From contig CAMYLL010000223.1 of assembly GCA_947259235.1 (NCBI GenBank), positions 1-5,080 of the forward strand: a stretch of 5,080 nucleotides of DNA, read 5' to 3'. Below are positions 1 through 5,080 of the stretch, in pieces. The DNA comes from an uncultured Pseudodesulfovibrio sp. Its GTDB lineage: Bacteria > Desulfobacterota > Desulfovibrionia > Desulfovibrionales > Desulfovibrionaceae. Made by a program: the position numbers and the translations under genes. Each line of letters opens with the position of its first letter. The stretch's first letter is position 1. The notes beneath the pieces are model-generated. The model saw only the letters and a list, made by a program, of their open reading frames with translations. It was not told where the DNA came from and ran no database searches.

Positions 1-1206
1 AGCGCCTATCAAAAAGCGGTGCGTCAAAGTGGCCGACGGACCCTTGTAGTGGATGACGTATGCAACCGCACTGAATACAATGCGACCATCCTGCTCAACC
101 AGAACGCCGATGCCATGAAGTACGACTACATCATCAATCCCGACATCCTCAGCCTTCTCGGGACCCGTTACACTCTGTTGCGCAAGGAATTCATCAACTT
201 TCCCCGCAGGGAAGCCCCAGTCCCGGCCGATGCGAAAAACATCCTGGTCACCCTAGGCGGCGCGGACCCGGACAACGTCACGTCCCGGATTTTCGAGGGC
301 CTGACACAACTCAACACAACCGATCTTCATGTCAAGGTAATAGCCGGAGCGGCCAACCCTCACCTCCCCGAATTGCAGGAACAGATTCGCCGCATGCCCG
401 GCACAACCGATCTGATCATCAATGCTTCGAACATGCCACGCCTGATGGCATGGGCTGACTTGGCAATATCAGGCGCCGGTTCCACCTGTTGGGAACTCTG
501 CTTCATGTCCGTCCCAATGGTTGCCGTGGTTCTGGCCGACAACCAGCAAGGCATCGCATGGACCCTCGCAAACCAAGGGCTGGCAACTCTTCTTGACGCC
601 TCGGCAAATGTGAAAGACATTGCGACAGCACTGAAAGCTGTAATGAGTGATGGTAAAAGACGTGAAGCCATGGCCGCACAAGGCCGAAAAATGATAGACG
701 GACACGGCGCACTCCGTGTAGCCAACGCTCTCTATGCCACAGGCATCCGACTGCGCAACGTACGGGAAGACGATTGCCAAACCCTACTTGACTGGCGCAA
801 TGATCCGAACGTCCAGGCCCGTTCTTTCACTTCGGATGTCATCAGCCAGGAGGAACATCAACGGTGGTTTCGAGACAAACTTGCCAATCCGAACTGTCTC
901 TTTTTCATTGGCGAGGACGAAGCCGGCACCCCGGTTGCGCAAATCCGTTTTGATCGTGAATACAATTACGCCGTGGTCAGCATAAGCGTGGCACCGGCTA
1001 TGCAAAACCGGTCAATAGGAACTGTCATGGTCAGGCTCGGTTGTGCCGCTCTGGCAAAAAAATGGCGCGACGTGCGTGCATTGGCAAGAGTCAAACCTAA
1101 TAATCCGGCTTCGGCAGCAATTTTCAGAAAAGCTGGATTCTCTCAATCCCAGACCCCTGACAAAGAATATCTCCAATTCGAATGGATGGACAAAAATGCC
1201 AAATAA
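1..1206 (+). CDS. pseG: PseG-PseH fusion: UDP-2,4-diacetamido-2,4,6-trideoxy-beta-L-altropyranose hydrolase with C-terminal GNAT N-acetyltransferase (5' end outside window)
   Basis: The reading frame is open from base 1, giving 401 visible residues, and the real start lies upstream. The GTG at 19 is not a plausible start: LVVDD follows at once, and the family normally has about 100 residues before this point, including the N-terminal substrate-binding part. Visible residues 1 to about 240 match the PseG/MurG-like GT-B fold: VTLGGADPDN (about 83-92) opens the C-terminal Rossmann half, and SGAGSTCWEL (about 157-166) is the nucleotide-binding loop. From about residue 248 a GNAT domain follows. 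It has the PseH-like WRNDPNV, an acetyl-CoA motif A around VAPAMQNRSIGT, and motif B NNPASAAIFRKAGF. By family knowledge PseH acetylates the 4-amino group of the UDP-sugar and PseG then removes UDP, both in the cytoplasm. The fusion would join consecutive steps. The stop overlaps pseI by 11 bases, which suggests translational coupling. The hydrolase call is firm; the exact acetyl acceptor is inferred. Confidence 0.92.
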   Translation, partial: SAYQKAVRQSGRRTLVVDDVCNRTEYNATILLNQNADAMKYDYIINPDILSLLGTRYTLLRKEFINFPRREAPVPADAKNILVTLGGADPDNVTSRIFEGLTQLNTTDLHVKVIAGAANPHLPELQEQIRRMPGTTDLIINASNMPRLMAWADLAISGAGSTCWELCFMSVPMVAVVLADNQQGIAWTLANQGLATLLDASANVKDIATALKAVMSDGKRREAMAAQGRKMIDGHGALRVANALYATGIRLRNVREDDCQTLLDWRNDPNVQARSFTSDVISQEEHQRWFRDKLANPNCLFFIGEDEAGTPVAQIRFDREYNYAVVSISVAPAMQNRSIGTVMVRLGCAALAKKWRDVRALARVKPNNPASAAIFRKAGFSQSQTPDKEYLQFEWMDKNAK

Positions 1207-2233
1207 CTTCATGTTCGCACCGGAAAAACCGATTTTCATCGTCGCGGAAATGAGCGCGAACCACAATCAGGACTACGACCGCGCCGTAGCTATCATCCAC
1301 GCAGCACACGAGGCAGGCGCAGACGCCGTCAAGATTCAGACCTACACCCCGGACACGATCACCCTCGACTGTGACAATGCTTTTTTTCGCATCAAGGGCA
1401 CACTGTGGGAAGGCCGAACCCTGCACGATTTGTATAGTGAGGCCTACACCCCATGGGAATGGCAGCCGAAACTCATGGCTGAAGCCAGGAAACTCGGTTT
1501 GATTTTTTTTTCCACGCCCTTTGACCATACCGCCGTAGACTTCCTCGAAGAGATGGACACACCCTGCCACAAAATCGCCTCGTTCGAGCTTGTAGATATC
1601 CCGCTCATCCGCAAGGTCGCCGCCACAGGCAAGCCGGTGATCATGTCGACCGGTATGGCCACCGAAGACGAGATTGAAGAGGCTGTGACGGCTTTCCGGG
1701 GGGCAGGAGGTGGTGAACTGGCCCTGCTCAAATGCACATCAGCCTATCCGGCCCCACCCGAGGAGATGAATCTGCGAACCATCCCTTACCTGAACAAACG
1801 ATTCGGCGTAACCGCCGGTCTATCCGACCACACCATGGGCATCGAAATGCCCATCGGAGCTGCGGCATTGGGCGCGAAGATCATTGAGAAACATTTCTGC
1901 CTCAGCCGCTCGGAAGACGGTCCTGACTCCTCGTTTTCTCTGGAGCCAGGCGAATTCCGGGCCATGGTTGAAGGCGTGCGCATGATAGAAAAGGCATTGG
2001 GAGAGATCAGCTTCGACCTGACCGAAAAACAGCGGGCAAGCGCAGTTTTCCGCCGCTCCCTTTTCGTGACCCGCAAAATGAGGACCGGCGAGATCTTTAC
2101 CGACGACAACATTCGCTCCATACGCCCATCAGACGGACTGCATCCCCGCCACTATGACGAGTTGTTGGGCCGACGCGCTGCAAAGGATATCGAAAGAGGG
2201 ACGCCGTTGAGCTGGGATGTCGTCGACGGATAA
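1196..2233 (+). CDS. pseI: Pseudaminic acid synthase PseI (NeuB family, PEP-condensing)
   Basis: This 345-residue protein has the usual length for PseI/NeuB enzymes. It condenses 6-deoxy-AltdiNAc with phosphoenolpyruvate to give pseudaminic acid in the cytoplasm. Residues about 10-270 form the NeuB TIM barrel: AEMSANHN with Glu18, AVKIQTYTPDT (44-54), SFE with Glu131, STGMA (151-155), KCTSAYP (179-185), GLSDHTMG with His212, and EKHF with His233. By alignment with NeuB the two histidines are the likely metal ligands. GPDSSFSLEPGEF (242-254) is the form typical of PseI rather than sialic acid NeuB. Residues about 285-345 are the C-terminal SAF (antifreeze-like) domain, with IRPSDGLHP. I chose ATG 1196 because it is preceded by GGATGGA at 1184-1190. 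It overlaps the preceding stop by 11 bases, as expected for coupled genes. The in-frame ATG at 1211 has no ribosome binding site, and the frame upstream of 1196 lies inside pseG. Confidence 0.95.
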   Translation: MPNNFMFAPEKPIFIVAEMSANHNQDYDRAVAIIHAAHEAGADAVKIQTYTPDTITLDCDNAFFRIKGTLWEGRTLHDLYSEAYTPWEWQPKLMAEARKLGLIFFSTPFDHTAVDFLEEMDTPCHKIASFELVDIPLIRKVAATGKPVIMSTGMATEDEIEEAVTAFRGAGGGELALLKCTSAYPAPPEEMNLRTIPYLNKRFGVTAGLSDHTMGIEMPIGAAALGAKIIEKHFCLSRSEDGPDSSFSLEPGEFRAMVEGVRMIEKALGEISFDLTEKQRASAVFRRSLFVTRKMRTGEIFTDDNIRSIRPSDGLHPRHYDELLGRRAAKDIERGTPLSWDVVDG

Positions 2234-2607
2234 CGTAGCGAAGCCCACACCAGGATGTTCGCCGGACACACCCTCCTGCGTATGTTCCATGAAGACCGCA
2301 CTCCCTTGACGCTCCCTGGTCAATTGAGTAAAAATTCGCGTCTCGACTACGGCTGACAACGATATACGGCGACTCTGACATTCGACTTTTTCCGCGAGAT
2401 TTCAGAAGCAGATCGCTGCCAGCGGCAAGGACCGCACCCGACCTTGAGCACATCTCTCATGATAAACGTCACCCCCATATCCCGCAGAGGATGCGCCACG
2501 ACTGTCAGGAGTATCTCGCTGCCCGACGCCACGGCCGCCGCGAGCCGCGTCGCAAACCGACTCGGCGTCCCCCCGATACAACCCGCAATAGGAACCCGGT
2601 AGCACGA
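2234..2607. other. 374-base gap with no convincing gene, between pseI and the aldo/keto reductase
   Basis: I see no recognisable gene here. On the + strand, the frame leading into the next gene reads as an arginine-rich, shadow-like stretch (from 2491). A second + frame holds a 47-codon ORF at 2459-2602 with no family I recognise and no clear ribosome binding site. On the - strand a frame is open from 2664 down to 2347, but it runs into the reductase gene and shows no known motif. No U-tailed terminator hairpin follows pseI, so read-through is likely. A weak imperfect hairpin can be drawn with CGACGC (2524-2529) and GCGTCG (2547-2552). The gap stands out because the genes around it overlap or sit 4 bases apart. 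It could be a long leader with its own promoter, or the remains of a lost gene. Confidence 0.6.
2306..2334 (+). promoter_or_regulatory. Candidate sigma-70 promoter ahead of the reductase/aminotransferase pair
   Basis: TTGACG at 2306-2311 matches 5 of 6 bases of the -35 consensus. TAAAAA at 2329-2334 matches 4 of 6 bases of the -10 consensus, with a 17-base spacer. It lies in the only sizeable gap of the gene run and could give the two downstream genes independent expression, with a leader of about 265 bases. This is pattern matching only; a weak -10 like this also occurs by chance. Confidence 0.3.
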
Positions 2608-3513
2608 ATGGATACTCCGAACACCATGAACAACCGACTTGTCCTCGGGACGGTCCAGCTCGGCCTACCCTACGGCATAGCCAACGCCAGCGGGCAGCCT
2701 GACGCCGAGGCCGCCCTCGCCATAGTCAGGGCGGCCGTTGACGGCGGCATAGTCGAGTTCGACACTGCCCAGGGCTACGGCAACAGTGAACAGGTGCTCG
2801 GCCACTGCCTCACCCGTATCGGCTGCACCAATGACGCCAAGATCGTGAGCAAACTCTCCACGCCCATTGAAGAGTGCACCCCCTCCATTCTGCGTGAAGC
2901 CACCATCAGCACCCTCGCCCGTCTCCAGGTCCCGGCGCTCCATGGCATGCTCCTGCACAAGGAGGAGTTCCTCGCCCACTGGGACAGCGGCCTCGGTGAT
3001 GCTTTCCACAGCCTTGTCACCAGCGGCTACGTCAAGAATATCGGCATTTCGGTCTATAGCCCGGAAACAGCAATACGCGCCCTTGAGACAGACAACCTCA
3101 CCATGGTCCAGATCCCGTCCAACCTCTTTGACCGCCGATTCGAGCGCGCAGGGGTTTTCGAGCTTGCCAAACAGACTGGCAAGACTCTTTATATCCGAAG
3201 CATTTTCCTTCAGGGCCTTGTTTTCATGACGCCGGACACGGTCCCCCCCGCGATGGCTTTTGCCGCCCCCACTCTGGAGAAACTTGACGCCCTGACACGG
3301 CGCTGGTCCCTCTCGGCCCACGAACTGGCAATGGGATACGCCCGGTCGACCTATGGGGACACCCGGGTCCTCTTCGGCGCGGAAACCCAAGAGCAAGTGA
3401 CAAACAACATCGCGGCGTGGGACACCCGCCTGCCCGACGCCTGTGTCGAAGACATCCGCAGCACCTTTGACGCCGTGGATGAACGCGTTTTGAACCCTGT
3501 ACTCTGGAGTTGA
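2608..3513 (+). CDS. Aldo/keto reductase family oxidoreductase
   Basis: This 301-residue protein is a typical single-domain AKR TIM barrel that should use NAD(P)H to reduce a carbonyl, or oxidise an alcohol, on a soluble substrate. The family tetrad is visible: Asp52 in EFDTAQGYG, Tyr57 in the same motif, Lys82 in VSKLS and His117 in MLLHKEE. The cofactor-binding end is seen in FGAETQEQVTNN near residue 256-267, and the protein ends with the common NPxxW tail (NPVLWS). ATG 2608 is preferred because AGGAA at 2590-2594 lies upstream, though the 13-base spacing is long. The internal ATG at 2626 (MNNRLVLGTVQ) begins exactly where family homology begins and is an alternative. An upstream extension to 2491 would add an arginine-rich non-homologous leader and is rejected. 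It is followed after 4 bases by an aminotransferase, so the two probably act together on a surface sugar. The substrate cannot be read from sequence. A C7 run lies at 3243-3249. Confidence 0.9.
   Translation: MDTPNTMNNRLVLGTVQLGLPYGIANASGQPDAEAALAIVRAAVDGGIVEFDTAQGYGNSEQVLGHCLTRIGCTNDAKIVSKLSTPIEECTPSILREATISTLARLQVPALHGMLLHKEEFLAHWDSGLGDAFHSLVTSGYVKNIGISVYSPETAIRALETDNLTMVQIPSNLFDRRFERAGVFELAKQTGKTLYIRSIFLQGLVFMTPDTVPPAMAFAAPTLEKLDALTRRWSLSAHELAMGYARSTYGDTRVLFGAETQEQVTNNIAAWDTRLPDACVEDIRSTFDAVDERVLNPVLWS
3506..3509 (+). promoter_or_regulatory. Ribosome binding site (GGAG) of the aminotransferase gene
   Basis: GGAG sits 8 bases before ATG 3518 and lies within the last codons of the reductase gene. 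It fixes the aminotransferase start and supports coupled translation of the two genes. Confidence 0.75.
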
Positions 3514-3517
3514 TTCC

Positions 3518-4837
3518 ATGAAATTCGATAAGTCCAAAGCCATACAGGAGCGCGCCAGGAAGCGCATCCCCGGCATGACGCAGCTCCTCTCCAAACGTCC
3601 CGACCGCTTTTCCCAGGGCGTCTGGCCTGCGTATTACGACAAATCCAAGGGCTGCGAGGTCTGGGATCTGGACGGCAACCACTATCAGGACATGTCCATA
3701 TCCGGCATCGGCGCGTGCATCCTCGGCTATGCCGACCCGGACGTGGATGCCGCCGTGACCGAGGCCATCCGAAAGGGCGTGGCCTCATCCCTCAACTGTC
3801 CCGAAGAGGTCGAGCTGGCCGAGTTGCTGTGCGAGCTGCACCCCTGGGCCGACATGGCGCGCTTCACCCGGTCCGGCGGCGAGGCCATGGCCGTTGCCGT
3901 ACGCATCGCCCGAGCCCACACCGGGCGCGACGTCGTGGCCTTCTGCGGCTATCATGGCTGGCAGGACTGGTATCTGGCCGCCAACCTGGGCACGGAAAAC
4001 GCCCTGGGCGAGCATCTGATCTCCGGCCTCAAGCCCAAGGGCGTGCCCAAGGCGCTGACAGGCACTGCCCTGCCCTTCCGCTTCAACCATCTCGAAGAGC
4101 TGCAGGCCATCGCGGATACCCATGGCGATTCGCTGGGCGTCATCGTCATCGAGCCCATCAGAAGCACCCGCCCGGACCCCGGATTCTTCGAAGGGATTCG
4201 AGCCATTGCGGACAAGACCGGAGCCGTGCTGGTCATCGACGAGATTTCGGCCGGATTCAGGTTCTGCTGCGGCGGTTCCCACCTTGAGCTGTTTGACCAA
4301 ACGCCCGACATGGCCGTTTTCTCAAAGGCCATGGGCAACGGCTATCCCATCTCGGCGATCATCGGCACCGAGAAGGTGATGCAATCTGCCCAGGATACCT
4401 TCATCAGCTCCACCAACTGGACGGAGCGCACGGGTTTTGCCGCGGCCCTGGCCACCATCAGAAAACACCGCGAGCTCGACGTCCATCACCGCCTGGGCGA
4501 GCTTGGCCGGGCAGTGATGGAGGGCTGGAAGAAGGCTGCGGACAAGCACGGCCTCGCTATCAGGATCGAAGGACTCGACCCCTTCCCCCACTTCGACCTC
4601 GGCACGAAGGACCCGCTCATCCTCAAGGCCCTTTTCGTACAGCTCATGCTGGAACAAGGCTTCCTGGCATCCAACCTCTATTATGCCATGTTCGCCCACT
4701 CCGACGAGAACGTGAAACAGTATATCCAGGCCGTTGATGTGGCCTTCGGCATTATCGCCAAGGCCATCGATGCCGGAAACTACGCCTCCATGATCACGGG
4801 CGAACCGGCCATGGCGGGCTTCGGACGGCTGGCGTAA
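3518..4837 (+). CDS. Class III PLP-dependent aminotransferase, glutamate-1-semialdehyde-aminomutase-like
   Basis: This 439-residue protein is about the length of HemL-like class III aminotransferases. The PLP site is intact: RSGGEAMAVAVR (118-129) binds the phosphate, CGYHGW (143-148) stacks on the ring, VIDEISAGFR (239-248) carries Asp241 to the pyridine nitrogen, and Lys270 in SKAMGNGYP is the Schiff-base lysine. The lysine motif differs from the GKIIGGG form of true glutamate-1-semialdehyde aminomutases. Together with the location in a sugar operon, this argues against a heme-biosynthesis role. More likely it transfers an amino group to a keto or aldehyde carbon of a sugar or small-molecule substituent, possibly one handled by the adjacent reductase. 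That is inference. ATG 3518 has a good GGAG ribosome binding site at 3506-3509 with an 8-base spacing, located in the end of the reductase gene; the two genes are surely cotranscribed. The stop is followed by a strong terminator. Automatic pipelines would probably name it hemL, which would mislead. Confidence 0.88.
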   Translation: MKFDKSKAIQERARKRIPGMTQLLSKRPDRFSQGVWPAYYDKSKGCEVWDLDGNHYQDMSISGIGACILGYADPDVDAAVTEAIRKGVASSLNCPEEVELAELLCELHPWADMARFTRSGGEAMAVAVRIARAHTGRDVVAFCGYHGWQDWYLAANLGTENALGEHLISGLKPKGVPKALTGTALPFRFNHLEELQAIADTHGDSLGVIVIEPIRSTRPDPGFFEGIRAIADKTGAVLVIDEISAGFRFCCGGSHLELFDQTPDMAVFSKAMGNGYPISAIIGTEKVMQSAQDTFISSTNWTERTGFAAALATIRKHRELDVHHRLGELGRAVMEGWKKAADKHGLAIRIEGLDPFPHFDLGTKDPLILKALFVQLMLEQGFLASNLYYAMFAHSDENVKQYIQAVDVAFGIIAKAIDAGNYASMITGEPAMAGFGRLA

Positions 4838-4861
4838 TTCCGATAACCGAGTGAAAGCTAT

Positions 4862-4897
4862 AAAGTCCGGGCGTTCAGATGAACGCCCGGACTTTTT
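4862..4897 (+). terminator. Intrinsic (rho-independent) terminator of the operon
   Basis: A perfect 15-bp inverted repeat (arms 4862-4876 and 4881-4895, GC-rich core TCCGGGCG/CGCCCGGA) with a 4-base AGAT loop runs into a T5 tract at 4893-4897. It begins 24 bases after the aminotransferase stop. The A-run at 4862-4864 could give weak termination in the opposite direction. It marks the 3' end of the transcription unit. Confidence 0.93.
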
Positions 4898-4931
4898 CTG
4901 TTGTCCTGTGCCGCATTGACCGTCCCGCTAG

Positions 4932-5080
4932 CAGACCGTTGAAAAAGTCCAAGCATGCAGGCAGTTCAAAAATGGTGAGATGCTAAGCGCGAAAAAAGTT
5001 CAAACCCTCGCGTACTTCCTGTACGCGAGGGATTGAACTTTTTGAAACAACGACGCAGATCGCCGTTTTTCAACAGCCTG
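4932..5080. repeat. Nested palindromic intergenic repeat element reaching the window edge
   Basis: The ends are inverted copies: CAGACCGTTGAAAAA at 4932-4946 matches the reverse complement of 5066-5080 (CAGGCTGTTGAAAAA) at 13 of 15 bases. A second, inner left arm at 4958-4983 matches the reverse complement of 5055-5080 at 20 of 26 bases, so the left side carries two degenerate copies of the end 26 bases apart. The centre is the long hairpin listed separately. No coding frame is apparent. I recall intergenic repeats with ends like CAGGCTGTTGAAAAA from Desulfovibrio-type genomes; that is memory, not a search. It may be a dispersed MITE-like or REP-like element, and it may continue beyond base 5080. 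Confidence 0.8.
4993..5043. repeat. Long central hairpin of the repeat, possible bidirectional terminator
   Basis: Arms 4993-5003 and 5033-5043 (AAAAAGTTCAA with TTGAACTTTTT) pair over 11 bp. After a single A-A mismatch (5004/5032), the arms CCCTCGCGTAC (5005-5015) and GTACGCGAGGG (5021-5031) pair over another 11 bp around a TTCCT loop. The A-rich left base and T-rich right base would let the structure act as a terminator on either strand, or block read-through from the unseen neighbour. Function is inferred from shape only. Confidence 0.85.

Noticed and set aside
2347..2532. Reverse-strand ORF in the gap, open further up to 2664
   Set aside because: The amino-acid composition is not absurd, but there is no ATG, no ribosome binding site and no recognised motif, and the frame runs antisense into the reductase gene. 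Kept only as part of the unexplained gap.
2459..2602. Small + strand ORF of 47 codons starting at ATG 2459
   Set aside because: No clear ribosome binding site and no recognisable family. It ends just before the reductase start, so a leader peptide is conceivable but unsupported.
2491..2607. N-terminal extension of the reductase to an upstream start at 2491
   Set aside because: The added residues are arginine-rich and unlike the family; AKR homology begins at about MNNRLVLGTVQ. The start at 2608 has a nearby AGGAA.
2665..3594. Long reverse-strand ORF of 309 codons
   Set aside because: It is antisense to the reductase gene, which has a complete AKR motif set. Its length is explained by the high GC content of the true gene.
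3785..4300. Reverse-strand ORF of 171 codons and the overlapping + strand ORF at 3715-4287
   Set aside because: Both are shadows of the aminotransferase gene. The + one is arginine-rich and neither shows a motif.
3518..4837. Calling the aminotransferase hemL (heme biosynthesis)
   Set aside because: The lysine motif SKAMGNGYP differs from the GKIIGGG type, and the gene sits in a surface-sugar operon next to a reductase. Only the family-level name is supported.
4932..5080. CRISPR array or tRNA/attachment site at the right edge
   Set aside because: There are only two degenerate direct copies 26 bases apart with no regular spacers, and no tRNA cloverleaf or integrase is visible. The inverted-repeat reading fits better.

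Overview
The window holds part of a bacterial surface-sugar operon on the + strand, apparently for pseudaminic acid (a nine-carbon nonulosonic acid usually placed on flagellin or surface polysaccharide). The coding style, the overlapping genes and above all the intergenic repeat at the right edge suggest a Desulfovibrionaceae-like member of the former Deltaproteobacteria. That placement is inference: it rests on recalled resemblance of the repeat to intergenic repeats in that group, not on a search.

Left part (1-2233): a gene cut by the window edge encodes a fusion of PseG (UDP-sugar hydrolase) and a C-terminal GNAT acetyltransferase that fits PseH. It overlaps the start of pseI, the pseudaminic acid synthase. 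Together they supply three consecutive steps: N-acetylation of the UDP-amino sugar, removal of UDP, and condensation of the free sugar with phosphoenolpyruvate. The remaining steps (PseB, PseC and the CMP-transferase PseF) are not in the window.

Middle (2234-2607): 374 bases without a convincing gene, inside an otherwise tightly packed gene run. It contains a candidate sigma-70 promoter and may be a relic or an insertion scar.

Right part (2608-4837): an aldo/keto reductase and a PLP-dependent class III aminotransferase of the glutamate-1-semialdehyde-aminomutase-like group, 4 bases apart. These are not part of the standard pseudaminate pathway. They look like a reductase/aminotransferase pair that makes or modifies another sugar or sugar substituent. 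They are more GC-rich than the pse genes.

End (4838-5080): a textbook intrinsic terminator with a perfect 15-bp stem closes the operon. It is followed by a nested palindromic intergenic repeat that reaches the window edge and may run past it.
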